NCBI GenBank assembly: GCA_964019055.1
Contig: OZ025208.1
Location: 14,576,097-14,640,096 of the forward strand
DNA length: 64,000 nucleotides
Reading direction: 5' to 3'
Origin: Anthopleura xanthogrammica
Taxonomy: Eukaryota; Cnidaria; Anthozoa; Actiniaria; Actiniidae
The notes below the pieces were generated by a model that was not told the DNA's origin, ran no database searches, and was given only the letters and a program-made list of their open reading frames with translations. Below, one piece after another: positions 33,701 to 44,970 of this stretch; the stretch's first letter is position 1, and every line of letters starts with the position of its first letter. Made by a program: the position numbers and the translations under genes.

Positions 33701-36700
33701 TTGGGTAGTGGAACTGACACCTTACCAACCACTTACTGACACCTTACCAACCACTTACTGACACCTTACCAACCACTTACTGACACCTTACCAACCACTC
33801 ACTGACACCTTACCAACCACTTACTGACACCTTACCAACCACTCACTGACATCTTACCAACCACTCAATGACATCTTACCAACCACTCAATGACACCTTA
33901 CCAACCACTCATTGACACCTTAACAACCACTCACTGACACCTTACCAACCACTCACTGACACCTTACCAACCACTCACTGACATCTTACCAACCACTCAC
34001 TGACACCTTACCAACCACTTACTGACACCTTACCAACCACTTACTGACACCTTACCAACCACTCACTGACACCTTACAAACCACTTACTGACACCTTACC
34101 AACCACTTACTGACACCTTACCAACCACTTACTGACACCTTACTGACCACTTACGGTACTGTGCATATAGTTCATATTATCTGGGATTATTATATACTTA
34201 CATGTGTGCCCTCGGCATCAATAGCAATAGCCTTGACATTGTCTGTATGGCCTTTCAGTTTCATTACTTTGCCACAGGTACGAGGATCCCATACTCTTAA
34301 TATCTGTCATAATTCAATTATTGAAATTAAACATCAGTATTTCAAAGCTCCTGAAACCAGCATGGGGACTGTTAATTATTCATGCCTAAGAGGAAGCCAG
34401 TGTTCATTCATAGTGGTGGGTGGGGGGGATAAAATTTTAAAGGTACTGAAAAGGGAGAGGGGTTATAAAATTTTAGTATGTTTTGGGTTTGGGGGGTGAA
34501 TTTTTAAGTCACCTTACATTGCTTCTCAACAGCACATGTGTAATCAATCCCCTTCCTAACAAAGTATGTTTTGGTGGACGTCAATCAGGCATTTCCATGA
34601 CATCCCATAGGCATGTGCCCTTAAAAACTTTGTTTTCTGAGAATGTTCACAGAAACACTTTGATTGACGTCCACCAGAATTTGTTTGTGCAGACTAATTC
34701 AGAAGCGCTGTAATATACCCGTTTCGAATATGCCGCCAATGATATCAAACGAGGATAGATCTTGGGATGTCCCGGATGTTGTGAATGAAACCTTGTTGTT
34801 TTGACTCTTCCGAGTTTGTGTAGACTGACATATTTTTTAGGATTTTTTCATGTGGATTGCTGTTTTTAGTTGATAAAAAGGTTCTCCTACCATTGAAAGA
34901 AATTGATGATACGACGGCCAATCCTCGTTTGACGTCATCCAAGCCATATTCGAAAAGGGTCTATCAGATACACGAAAGCTAGAATTTCTTAAGTTTTAAA
35001 ATGCTCAATAACTTTGATAATCCTTATTTTGCACCTTTTCTGTAGAGCCAGATATAAGTACAGTTCCTGAACGATTCATGGCTAAACTATATATGGAATC
35101 CTTCTGCCCACTCAGGGATGATGCTGTTCATATAAACAATACAAATATAAAAATGCTGATGTAAATATTGTGTAAATAAAATAATAAAATAATAATAATA
35201 CTAATGGGAAGTTATTAAATATATAGTGCATTATACATGCATCTCAATGTGCTTTACAATCTTTAATTTTCAGTGGAGGACTTTACAAGCTGCCACACAG
35301 TTTACAATCATGAGTAGTGATTAGTAATTAGTATGGGAAGCACAGGAGGCATAGCATTGAGAGCACTCATCTCTCACCAAGGCGACCCAGGTTCAAGTAC
35401 CGCTGGACTCAGTGTCATATGTGAGTACAGTTGTTTGTTGGTTCTCTCCTGTGGTTTGAGGGTTTTTCCTGGGCTTTCTGGTTTTTCATCCCTCCGCAAA
35501 AATCAACTTCTAAATTCTAATTGGAATGCAGTGGAATATTAAGAGCCACTCTGTTAATTCAGAGTTATGTTATTCCTCTAATAGGAATGGGTTGTTGAAC
35601 ATGTGTAGGCAAGTATCATGTCTGTAATATTGTATTACTGAACTAACAGAGCCATATGTAGAAAATACACTATATTTATTACACATTTAGGGTTGATATC
35701 CGTGAAATAAAGCCATGAATAAAAACCATATCAGTGAAGTGATACGATATCACTTCACTGCAAACTGTCCAATAAAATCTTGTGATATATAATAATATAT
35801 AATCGACCCTTAATGTGTAATAAACAAATTATTACATGTTAAGAGCTGATATCATATTTATTCACTCGTTTTCCGTATCATATCGCTCACTCGCTTGCGG
35901 ACTCGGGAAACTCGTGAATAAAAATGATATCAGGCTCTTAACATGTGATAATCTCTATATATCATACACAGGGTTGCAATATTAGGCAGCATTTACAAGA
36001 AAGAGCTATAAAATATCAAATTTCAAAGCTGTTATCATACACTGACTTACTTGTAACAGTATTATTTGTGGCTGTTAATGCCGTCAAAGTATTAACATCC
36101 CATAAGAATATTTGTTTATCAAGCCCCCCAGATGCCACTTGCTCTTTATCACTAGCATATGCAAGGGCTTTCACATAATCCTTGTGGGTCCTCAGTGTCG
36201 ACATACAGAATCCTCTGCTTGCATCCCATACTTTTACTGTTGTATCTGATGATGCTGACAAAACTGAAAGAAATGGAAAATGAATGATAAATAAATGACA
36301 CATTCACATACATTTTTCTAGCCTGTCGGCAATAACAATGTTGTTAACTGTAGTTAAGATTTTTGTTTTTGAATTATGGCCACATTTCTATGTCTAATGG
36401 TTTTCAGTTTAGCCTCCTATCATTATAGCCATAAAACTTCATTTCAAAATTCTATGCATGCAACTCTTAAAAATGTCAAGTACTTTGTTTACATTTAATG
36501 TTGTAGTCTGCAGTCCTCAAACCAATAGCCTGAACCATAGAATACACAGTGGTAAAAGGCAAAAAGTATTCCTTATGCAGGGGTTTCAATAATATTTGAA
36601 TGATGGGATTCAAATGTTGGTGTCTTTGTTCACTAATTTTACTTCTTAGTTATTGAGACTGATTCGTAAAATAGCCGGCGGTATGGAGTTAAGTACCCGT

Positions 36701-38063
36701 TGATTGACCACTGGTAGCCACCTCCTATTGAAACCCCTGTTATGCCACCTTCATGAAAACAACAGTAATGAAAATGCTAATAAATCAATCAATGATAATA
36801 GATAATATATGTTGATGTACGAGTGTTAATCTACAGTGTACTGTATATAATAATCTTCTGATAGTCAAAAAAATATACAATATTACTTACTTGTTCTTCC
36901 ATTGCGGCACAGTACAATGTCATTCACCCAGTCTGTATGGTGCTCCAATGATGCAATATAGGGATCCTGTGAAAAATAAATAAATAAATCTCAGAGTCAT
37001 ATGGTTGCAACTCCTTGTACCTCAGCACAAGATAGGATATTATATTTCTCCAGTTTTTCCAAAATATTCACAATAACTTTGTTGGGCACTTCTAGCACTA
37101 CAATAAACCTCTTAAGCTTGGCTGTAATTTCCCCCCACTCCAGACCACATGTCATTCCCTAGAGTATCAATTCTTTATTTAAAAGTTGTGCAATCCAGAA
37201 GGCTGAATAATATGGATACAAGTATGGTGGTATGGGTGGCATGCACTGTTGTAAATTTGAGTCTCAACTAAACTGCATATATATGAATTGAGTTTGTTTC
37301 ATGTGTTGTTCTCTCCCTTGCCACTAGGGTTTTTCTCTGGGTTTTCTGGTTTAATTTCCTCCCCCACCATTTCACTCCCTCCCCTACTATAAGTATTTAA
37401 GGATAAATGCAAATATTCAATGTATTCTTACAAATGATTATCTCGATATTGATTAAATACCCTCTACACTCCCTAATACAATATGCTTAACTACCTTCAC
37501 TTCCTTATATATATTCATAGAAGTATCCAAAACATTTTTAGATGCCAGTAAATTGGGTTTATATTAATGAAAAGATCTCTAAATTTTATAAATGCGAATA
37601 TAATGATAACGAAAGAAAGGGCAGGAACATATAATTAAAATAAACAAGGCAAAAGTGTACAATTTGGTGTCCAAATGAATTGAAAATAAGACCGAAATTA
37701 CATGATAAAACTGTGAAATTTAGGCGGTGAAGTTACAGAAATAAAAAAATAACGGAGGAAAAGTCTACAAGAAAAACAAATCACGAAGAGCCAGACAAAA
37801 CGGAATAAAAATAACCTTTCAAGCTTATTCATTTTGAATAAAATTTTCACCTTGATTCGTTCATGTTTGACATTCCAACATCGAATGATCGAGTCTCTAC
37901 CGGCTGAATAAAGCCTCGCCGTGTTGCAGTCGTACTGTAAAGCGTTAACACCAGATCTATGACGTCGTTCCTCTTCATCTCGGATCACAAACGACACAGA
38001 AACCTTTCTTCTATGGGTTGTTTGTGAATGAGAATGAGTTGAAGGTGGCCTACCGGCCGCCAT
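27736..38063 (-). CDS. WDR48: WD repeat protein 48 (UAF1), 18 coding exons, 705 aa
   Basis: Minus-strand exons: 38063-37851, 36966-36891, 36263-36051, 35123-35035, 34303-34202, 33595-33371, 32848-32783, 32486-32384, 32243-32146, 31657-31550, 31157-31061, 30944-30927, 30477-30376, 29857-29808, 29287-29108, 28583-28507, 28426-28222 and 27831-27736. All have GT-AG sites and join in phase. WDR48 activates the deubiquitinases USP1, USP12 and USP46. The N-terminal half is a WD40 propeller: [93 protein letters not shown]. Then [17 protein letters not shown] and [20 protein letters not shown], then the C-terminal SUMO-like domains ([69 protein letters not shown]). Start: ATG 38063 ([20 protein letters not shown]). 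Length is close to the human protein. Introns are full of SINEs, MITEs and minisatellites. Confidence 0.96.
27933..28045 (+). mobile_element. SINE family 1, body fragment
   Basis: TGTTGTTCTCTTCCTTG..GGCTTTTCTCTGGG..TTTTTCCTCCCTCC matches the SINE body; the tRNA head is missing. It lies in WDR48 intron 17. Confidence 0.55.
28655..29010. repeat. 36-bp minisatellite in WDR48 intron 15
   Basis: About ten copies of AATGAAAAACACAGGTAACC plus CACATTCTAGCTACTC or CACATGCCAGGTACCC; the two variants alternate irregularly. Confidence 0.93.
29328..29466. mobile_element. Foldback MITE, TIR GGTTGTACGAAGCCT
   Basis: GCTGGTTGTACGAAGCCT at left and AGGCTTCGTACAACTGG at right; inner inverted ATCCACC/GGTGGAT. 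It lies in WDR48 intron 14. Confidence 0.85.
30130..30240 (+). mobile_element. SINE body fragment
   Basis: CTCTCCCTTGACTCAAGGATT..CCTCTCCCTCCACAAAAATC resembles the 3' half of SINE family 1. It lies in WDR48 intron 13. Confidence 0.45.
30512..30700 (+). mobile_element. tRNA-derived SINE, family 1
   Basis: Starts GGGAAGCATGGGTGGCGTAG (A-box-like), then a B-box-like GCATTCGAGTTATG, then TTTCTCCGGATTCTCTGG and TTTTTCTCCCTCCCC. It lies in WDR48 intron 12. Confidence 0.75.
30927..30944 (-). other. WDR48: 18-nt micro-exon of WDR48
   Basis: On the minus strand, TATTCTAG precedes and GTAAGT follows an 18-base exon encoding A-L-D-I-K-H across phase-1 junctions. Its removal would keep frame, so it may be alternatively used. 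Confidence 0.6.
31212..31339. mobile_element. MITE family A, copy 2
   Basis: ATAGACCCCTTGCAGCATG at left and AAAGGGGTCTATA at right; shared core TTGGAGGACAAAACAA. It lies in WDR48 intron 10. Confidence 0.88.
31349..31534. mobile_element. CAGGCCCGTAGC element, copy 1
   Basis: CAGGCCCGTAGC at left and CAGCCTACGGGCCT at right. Interior TTTCAGAGTGGGGGAGTGC is shared with 54371. It abuts the MITE A copy in the same intron. Confidence 0.75.
31921..32070 (+). mobile_element. SINE family 1, 5'-truncated
   Basis: TCTGAGTACCGCC..GTGTCATATGTGAGTAC..TTTTTCCTCCCTCCCCAAAAA follows the copy at 35335. The tRNA head is degraded. It lies in WDR48 intron 9. Confidence 0.65.
32297..32352. repeat. (GGGGA)n microsatellite
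   Basis: About eleven GAGGG/GGGGA units, 30 bp from the 3' end of WDR48 exon 8. Confidence 0.92.
32497..32705. repeat. Direct duplication of ~100 bp in WDR48 intron 7
   Basis: AGTAATCNTCAACAAGGGTT, GTGATTACCAATCA and GATGCTGAC occur twice, about 105 bp apart. Confidence 0.8.
32955..33245. repeat. Direct duplication of ~125 bp in WDR48 intron 6
   Basis: ACCAGTATATTA..TATCAAATGTATGTGG..CATAATAAATCTGAATCTAC..ATTTTATTAAGT..AAAGGACATTGTATCC occurs twice, starting near 32970 and 33120. Confidence 0.85.
33715..34150. repeat. 22-bp minisatellite in WDR48 intron 5
   Basis: About 20 copies of ACTTACTGACACCTTACCAACC (last base shared), varying at ACTT/ACTC and CACC/CATC. It ends about 50 bp from exon 5. 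Confidence 0.95.
34571..34679. mobile_element. Foldback MITE, TIR TTGGTGGACGTCAATCA
   Basis: TTGGTGGACGTCAATCA at left, TTTGATTGACGTCCACCA at right. A half copy (TTGGTGGACGTCAATCAAG) is at about 46533. It lies in WDR48 intron 4. Confidence 0.85.
35335..35540 (+). mobile_element. tRNA-derived SINE, family 1, best plus-strand copy
   Basis: GGGAAGCACAGGAGGCATAG head, ACCCAGGTTCAAGTACCG B-box region, body GGTTTTTCATCCCTCCGCAA. It lies in WDR48 intron 3. Confidence 0.82.
35676..35951. mobile_element. Two adjacent foldback elements
   Basis: The first, 35676-35824, has TTACACATTTAGGGT / ACCCTTAATGTGTAATAA ends and a GATACGATATCACTTCAC core. The second, 35831-35951, has ATTACATGTTAAGAGCTGAT / ATCAGGCTCTTAACATGTGA ends. 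Both are in WDR48 intron 3. Confidence 0.75.
36578..36739. mobile_element. hAT-like MITE, TIR CAGGGGTTTCAATA
   Basis: CAGGGGTTTCAATA and TATTGAAACCCCTG are exact inverted ends, flanked by TTATG on both sides. It lies in WDR48 intron 2. Confidence 0.85.
37226..37385 (+). mobile_element. Diverged SINE family 1 copy in WDR48 intron 1
   Basis: GGTGGTATGGGTGGCATGC head and TTTTTCTCTGGGTTTTCTGG body. The B box is damaged. Confidence 0.6.
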
Positions 38064-39866
38064 CTTGGATCTTCATTTGATGCTCGACCTCAATCCTTCT
38101 CGGTCATGAATATAAACACATCACACCGCTGGCTATAACGATCAGTGGCTCAACTCACTTGATGATCCGCTAAAGACGCATATGTGTGGGCGCGGGCGAG
38201 TTTCCAAAGGCTTTAGCGTCATACTATTCCTAATTCAAATATAAACGTGCTACGAGGCATATTGATTAAACCAGGTATCATAAAACAGTTCCATTACGAA
38301 CACGACTTATCGCATTTTCGCGCAAAGGAGTGCTATTTATGAAAACAAAGCACGAAAATGTCCAGTTATAATAATATCTTGCCTTCAAACTAGCTTTTTT
38401 TCATAAAGTTTACAAACAGGTCATAATAACTCGACAAGTTCCTTATCTTATCAGGATCTTAGCGGAAAAACAGGAAATTGACTTATGGCGTAGAAAATGT
38501 TTTTTGACCAATCTATTTCCGTTGAGTCAGGCAGTACTTCCGCCGGAAGTTCACCTTCACTCAGCTGCCGTTATATTAAACACATACATGCTCAGTTCAA
38601 AACAATGTGCTGCAAAAAATATAGGTTAAGAAAATATCTCGGTGTAAAGAAAACTTCACCTCGAATCTAGTTTCCACAAACAACTAGTCTCCTGGCAGCG
38701 AGCCAGTGTGGAATTTTGTCTCTGAATCTGCTGGTCTTGTGACTTGGGAAGGCAGGTTTCACGGGCGCTCAGCCTGCGGGCTTCTCTGTACTTTTTTAAT
38801 CAATGAAACATTTTTTTTGAAGCCACTGTACTTTAATTTCGACTAAAACGGCTTTTAGATAATATCATTACTGTCATGTGGAAAAATTGCAAACGGTGAT
38901 AATCTTTTGAGCATGCCATAGCACACGCGCGTCGCGGCTTCGTCAACGACCTTCCTTTTCCAGCCGGTAGAGAAGGCCGTGTTATCAAATAAAATCATAA
39001 AAATAAAATAGTAGAGTTTCAGACCTTTAGAATAATGTCGCATGGTCTGTCGGTCAGAACATCATTGTTGTTAATATTTTTGGGGCTCAATTAGTTGCGT
39101 CGTTTTCCTTAATTGCCACCCAACTTAAACTTTCTGGAACATCCGAAGATCTCCGCTAAAAGCGTACTTCCTTTCTGCTTGTAAAAAAAATTAAAAGAAA
39201 AGGAAAAAAAACACACAGACGTCATCAAACGAGGAAGTTTTCTTTACTCGAAACAATTATGATCTTATACATCAAATATTTTATATCATATAAATAGTAT
39301 ATATATATCTGTATATATCTGTATATTTTTTTGATGTGGAGACTAAATAACTTTTCATAAGTGGCATATTGCCTCGAACTAAATATTGTTTATAAATTAG
39401 GGTAAGTTGAGGATTTGCAGGCAGACTCACTTTCCCCTGACCTTTGCAGTGATGGCTTTTTATCTCAGAAAAAAAAATGCTATTTGATCGATAATAATTC
39501 TAATATGCGCGCAATAAATACTGTGTTAATCTCTCGCGTGATACAGTGATCGCAAGTATTTCAATTGGGAAATAATAAGTATTCAGGATTTTCCTGATTT
39601 AAGAAAGCCGTCGGTATACATTCTGTATATAAACAATTGTCCAGTCGTAACTGACTTCAAGTTTCTCAAGGGTTGAATGTTCAGATTCGTTTGCATGCCA
39701 CTCAACTCTGTCAGCTATTTTGCTGAATGAAGTTAATATTTAGTCAGTCTCTTGAATTCTTCGCTAAGCCGTAATTCTCCACATAAAAATGAAGCTCAAA
39801 TGTCCCGACCGGCGAACTTTCTTACCAAACTTCTATGATAAATTCACGATAGTTCGAAGTAGAGCT
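38064..39866. other. WDR48 5' flank and intergenic
   Basis: Presumably holds the WDR48 promoter, which would read leftward from about 38100. No TATA box is obvious. No other exon is recognised; the rest is AT-rich with a TATATA stretch near 39296-39330. Confidence 0.4.
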
Positions 39867-40148
39867 TCAGATGAGTGTACTGTTCTGTAAAGTTTGGTTT
39901 TTTAGTAAAATTCTCATCCACGCTGCCAGCAAGAAACATCCAAATGCTACCACCATAATACTGTATTCAAATATCACTTCTTGACAGGACAATAGCCTGG
40001 CGACACGATGTTCTCTGGTAAAATTCACTCCAACTATTTGCCTTCCCGTGTTTGTTCTTCCTGTAGTCGAAGAAGACTGTTGGGTCAGCTTCTTGAAAGT
40101 CGAGGTTTTTTCTTCTCTGTGGTTTTCTACGGTCTTCAGTGACTCCAT
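39867..40148 (-). CDS. Small single-exon protein with one membrane segment, 93 aa
   Basis: ATG at 40148 (context AAGATTATGG) opens a frame starting MESLKTVENHREEKTSTFKK, with a Ser/Thr-rich polar N-terminal half and one hydrophobic segment near residues 62-82 (YSIMVVAFGCFLLAAWMRIL), ending NQTLQNSTLI. It could be a single-pass protein with an N-terminal cytoplasmic or lumenal tail. No family recognised. Support for a real gene is the TATA box upstream at a sensible distance and the clean start context. It could also be a chance ORF. Confidence 0.45.
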   Translation of the reverse strand: MESLKTVENHREEKTSTFKKLTQQSSSTTGRTNTGRQIVGVNFTREHRVARLLSCQEVIFEYSIMVVAFGCFLLAAWMRILLKNQTLQNSTLI

Positions 40149-40268
40149 AATCTTTGTTCGTCCTCTGGTATGCAACAGATTGAAATAAAATAATCGTGAA
40201 TCCAAGCTAAAAGTCCTAGCAACCAAGTACAACACTGCTAAAGTAATTCTGGTTTAAATATTTTTTGG

Positions 40269-40277
40269 CTTTTTATA
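40269..40277 (-). promoter_or_regulatory. TATA box of the small membrane-protein gene
   Basis: Minus-strand TATAAAAAG, about 120 bp upstream of the ATG at 40148; transcription would start near 40245. Confidence 0.5.
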
Positions 40278-40299
40278 CCTATTTGCGGTAACTGATACA

Positions 40300-41972
40300 A
40301 TTGGCTTTTCCCTCACCAACGACGTTGATTGGCTTCTCTGAGTTGATCTCCTACGTCATATCCGGTGATGGTGATGACGGATAGATCGAGTGTGAAGCCG
40401 ACTAGCTATTGTTTTCAGTAAAATATAGGTCAAACTCTAAAAAAACTAGAAAGCAAAAGGAAGTTGAGAATAGAAAGGGGTTGAGTAGGTTTGAATGCTT
40501 CTAACCAAACAGGACCAAAGTGTTTATACTCACTTAATGATTGAACTTTAAGCGTTATATTTTTATTGTCTAACTGAATTGATCGTTTCACAACAAGAAT
40601 CTTTTAAGATTTAAAAAAAAATCATATATGGCTTTGTGGAAAAATTTCATTTCGTTTCTGACGGTTTGCGAGAGCACAGCTCTCATCTTGCATAACAACG
40701 GCAAGGGGAGGGGGATGCTTGGTTTGGTATTGAGTAAAGTCGGACACCAGATGTTGGAGCACAATTCCGTGAACAGACACACTTATTTGCGCACACCGCA
40801 TCTGTTCAATTTTGAATTTTTACAAGAATCAAAAAGCGGTTTACTAACTCGATCTCATCAGCTAATAATTTGGGAGGAGAAACCCAACCGCATTCGCCGT
40901 GAAAGCTCAACAAGAAACCTAGAAGAAATGCCTAATGCCCTATCCCTATCCCTGTCAGTATCGAATACATTCCCTGGGACAAGAGATAAACAAGGAATGG
41001 TTTTGATCAATCAATCGAGTGGTATGATTCAATCGATACCAGCTATATAGGGCGTAGGTCAATGGTATAATAGCAAGATAGGTGCGGAAGATAGTTACGT
41101 ACGGGATAAGCCCACTTAGGGCACTATTCAATTTTGTTATTGTGTTATTCTTATCTAGTATATAAGCTCATGATTTGTGAGTGATCAGTTGAACTCTTGA
41201 ACAGCCACTTTCAATCAGACGTGTACAAGAAAGGGCTGCGCGCGGTCAACTGAAAAAGCATTAAAAAAGTATTTGCAATGATTGGCACCAAACTCAATTT
41301 TTTGTTGGTTTGACCTTCATGTCTCTTGGCCGCATACCGGTCAGTATAAAGGCTGTGTCTTGCTGGGTTGTGTTACTAGTGTCACGTATCACGCCATACT
41401 ACTGAGCCACCTAGTTTCTCTTCATAACCTGTCATACCACCTGGGGCTGATTTTGCTACTGGCAGAGGCTCGGGTTTTTGTTTTGGGAGAGAATTCCGAT
41501 CCAGCGAAAGAAAAAGAAAGAGACTCTAACGACAGCAAGGAAGGGGCTGATACCCTGGGCCTTATGTAATAACAACTATGAAGTTTAAATTGGCAAGTTC
41601 GACTCGATCGTTTCCATTTTGTTTAAGCTAAGTATTTCCGATCCAATTTGACTCGAGTTGTAAAATATGCCGTAAGATATCAGAATGCGACCTGCCGGTT
41701 TACTTTCTTTCTTTGTTCCTTCGAAAAGCTACTGAGCCAATAAAACCAGAGGGTGGATCCAAGGTTCCAATATTGAGCATAAACTTATCTGCGCACATGA
41801 AAGTATCTATCAACTGTATAATAGTAAAGGCCTACGTGATCTTCAATGTGTGAACTGTAAATTTAATAACCACTTTGCCACTCCCTGTGATTGTACTTCC
41901 ACGATCGCGGTGCACTCAGGAAGCACAGTAAGACATAATTGACTCAGTACCAATGCAATTAGTTCCAATCAA
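40300..41972. other. Intergenic with two unsupported open frames
   Basis: 40628-41050 (+) is a 140-aa frame beginning MALWKNFISF, and 41282-41569 (+) a 95-codon frame lacking an ATG start. Neither resembles a family I know. A possible promoter-less transcript or relic; not called as genes. Confidence 0.3.
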
Positions 41973-42475
41973 AACCTCGGTTAGAGTCTTTTTGATGAAG
42001 TTGGTAGTAAAATATTGATGTGGACCTGCTTGCTAAAATTACCAAATATATAATACTGAACACATTCATTTTGTTACGATAAACGGCATGAAAAAGAACC
42101 TCGGTTAGAGTCTTTTTGATGAAGCTGGCAGTAAAATATTGATGTGGACCTGCTTGCTAAAATTACCAAATATATAATACTGAACACATTCATTTTGTTA
42201 CGATAAACGGCATGAAAAAGAACCTCGGTTAGAGTCTTTTTGATGAAGCTGGCAGTAAAATATTGATGTGGACCTGCTTGCTAAAATTACCAAATATATA
42301 ATACTGAACACATTCATTTTGTTACGATAAACGGCATGAAAAAGAACCTCGGTTAGAGTCTTTTTGATGAAGCTGGCAGTAAAATATTGATGTGGACCTG
42401 CTTGCTAAAATTACCAAGTAAATAATACTGAACACATCCATTTTGTTACGATAAACCATGAAAAAAACCTCGGTT
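41973..42475. repeat. 124-bp tandem repeat, four copies
   Basis: Unit begins AACCTCGGTTAGAGTCTTTT at 41973, 42097, 42221 and 42345 (exact 124-bp period), with a fifth start at 42466. Copies two to four are nearly identical. Confidence 0.96.
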
Positions 42476-42747
42476 CTTTTGGGTGTGTCATCCATTAAAT
42501 AGCTTATAGTAACTGGATTAACATGATTATACTGGTTACGCTCTCTGCTGGTCTATTAATAGCATGCGGTGAAAAGAGGTAGGGGGAGGGGTGGGGATGC
42601 AGTCAATTACGAAGTGTCTCTATTGAAAATTTTAAAAGCAAAGCAAACATTGGAAAATCAAACAGAAAATTGTTATGAAAAAAACATAAGATTCGAAATA
42701 CCAAGCTAAGTAAAGTAGTTTCGTGTGATTCAAACAGTGATTTGTCA

Positions 42748-42860
42748 AGATGGCGCTTCCGAGTTGTACAAGTTGTACTTCCGGTGCGGCGAGTTGTACA
42801 ACAATTACACTTCCGGTTTCATGATTTTTACAATATTTATTTCCGTTCCTCTTTGATCAG
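42748..42860 (+). promoter_or_regulatory. ETS-site-rich stretch, possible promoter
   Basis: CTTCCG/ACTTCCGG-type words (about 42755, 42778, 42808) and TTTCCG at 42840 alternate with GAGTTGTACAA. ETS motifs cluster in CpG-type promoters. The small frame at 42972-43157 (MDYPYTLNVPGRQD..) just downstream might be its product but is unrecognised. Confidence 0.3.
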
Positions 42861-43494
42861 ACAAACGCGTGCGAGTTGGATCGGGATTATTTACACACGC
42901 AGTCAGTCTTTGTTAAGATGGCATAAACTCACCGGGCTAGTAAAAAAAAACTTGGTTAAACTATTTATATAATGGATTATCCATATACTCTGAATGTTCC
43001 AGGGCGACAAGATATCACGTACAAACTCATTATAGATTATAACATCTGTGGGATCTGTTCATCCAAAACAAATCTATACCAACATGATTCTAAATTCCTC
43101 CAAGCATGTCCAAGGAATATCGTTGTAAAGTGTTTTGGCACAAGCGGACTTCAGTAATATGTAGGGACAATCAATGATTTCGAGAATTTACTTTCAAAGT
43201 AGAAAATCACTTTTTTCGCTGTCCACGTTGGTCGTTTATGGTGCAGCTGGGTCAACAGAACAATAGAAGGAGCACATCACGTACAAAGTATCCGAAAGAC
43301 ACCAAGTGTTGATTGTAAGGTAGCCATGGTAACCAGCAAGATGAAAAAGATTAGAGATAACCTGTGAAGCAGTTAATGAGATGAATTAGTAGACAGTATT
43401 ACTTGAGACATTGTCCACCTCCCCTCCCCTCCCTCGGCCCCTCCCTCACTCCCCTCCCCGACACCTCTCCTGGACATGCGACAGAATTGATTCA

Positions 43495-43750
43495 AGATTG
43501 TTTCTCCGGATTCTCCGATTTTCCTCCCTCCACAAAACCTAACTAGCTACACTTTCCAATGCGATCTGTGAGTTAGGTTAGCTATGCCCTGACTTAGATC
43601 CGCCCAGTGGCTAGCTGTTTCATAGTTCGATCTGTAAGTTGCGATGCCCTGACTTTGATGATCAGTCCAGAGGTTGTTTCAGGGTTCGATATGTGAGTTT
43701 ATCATACCCTGACTTTGATTAACCAAGTGGTTATTTCTAGGTATCATTAA
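43495..43750 (+). mobile_element. SINE 3' tail, tandemly amplified
   Basis: After the body end TTTTCCTCCCTCCACAAAA, the tail unit (TTCGATCTGTGAGTTAGG.., TGCCCTGACTT.., CAG..GGTTGTTTCAGGG) is repeated about three times at ~60-bp spacing. Confidence 0.65.
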
Positions 43751-43759
43751 AAATAGAAG

Positions 43760-44470
43760 CTGCAGCAGTCGTTCAAGATCTATAAAAAAAACAACGTGCA
43801 GACAGCACAAGACATACCCTTCAATCCATTGACCCTATCGTAATGACGTGGATTACCTCGTATAATCCGATATTCCACCTCGTTGACAGGTTTAAATGAG
43901 TGGATGGGAAACATGGTGTACGTGATTTAAGGGCGGGGGGTAGGTCACGTCTAGGGCTGTCCTGCCGTGACACGATCAGTCATGTTTTTCAATTCAAATT
44001 CCTAGCAACTAAAACAAAAACACAGTAAAATCGATTTTTTGGAAGTCGTCAATCAGATTACAAACTGGCTGCTTGATTCTTTTGTATGCCCATTCTACGC
44101 TCCTTGCTGAGGCTACAGACCGACTCTCATCGTGAAACTTTTAGCTGAAAGTTGGGTGCAGCAGCGTTGCGTACGTGAGACAAATTACGACTAAAGAAAA
44201 GTTCACAGACTGGAAAATAGTCTTGTGAAGTTTTCTTGGCAAAAAAAAATCACAAAAAAGTAGAACCACTCATGAAAAATTTGTGTCGCAAAACTCTCGC
44301 CATGCAATGCTTCTCCCTCTCGTGAGAGTGACTTGCCTCCCAACTTGGGCCATTAGAAGCAATGCAGCTAAGCTAAAATAGCGCCTTACTTAGTGTTTGG
44401 GACTTTGACCTTGCGAAAGATGGATAAACTGATCGTAATATTCCTGGTACGGTGTCAGCGACTTTTTGGA
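43760..44470. other. Intergenic, no feature supported
   Basis: No exon or clear repeat recognised. Confidence 0.4.
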
Positions 44471-44474
44471 TATG

Positions 44475-44610
44475 TGTTCTGAACAACCTCTGGGCTGAGC
44501 AAAGTCCAGGGCACGGCTTACTCACAGATCGAATTGGAATGTAGTGTGTTCCAGGGTTTTGTGGAGGGAGGAAAACCGAAGGATTAACCCGGAATTTTTT
44601 TTTAAATCAA
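44475..44610 (-). mobile_element. SINE family 1 tail and body fragment, antisense
   Basis: GAACAACCTCTGGGCTGAGC, CTCACAGATCGAATTGGAAT and TTTTGTGGAGGGAGGAAAAC are complements of the SINE tail and body. Confidence 0.65.
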
Positions 44611-44970
44611 TGGAGAGACAGCAAAAGATTACCAGTTAATTACGCAAATGTACAAGACGAATCCAATGAAATTTTCCCATTAGAGCTGGCGTTAAAGTAA
44701 AGAAGAAGCGATAGCATTGGGATCTATTGCAAGGTGATTCTAATTCGTGTGATTACTGATGGCACATATAGTCACTACGTTGCGCGAGGTGCTTACTTGA
44801 TGACCTATGCGCAAAGTCAGTCACATGAAGGTTTAATGGATGGTCAGATGTAATGATGGAATCACGAAGCAATAAGATATTTGGAGGATATTTCTCCTTT
44901 TAATCTTTTACATATGTTGCATTGCATTCGTGATCTTAAGCCATAAGTTTCGCATCAAGAATAACGAGAG

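Noticed and set aside
40628..41569. 140-aa and 95-codon frames as genes
   Set aside because: No family similarity, second lacks ATG, no splice or promoter support.
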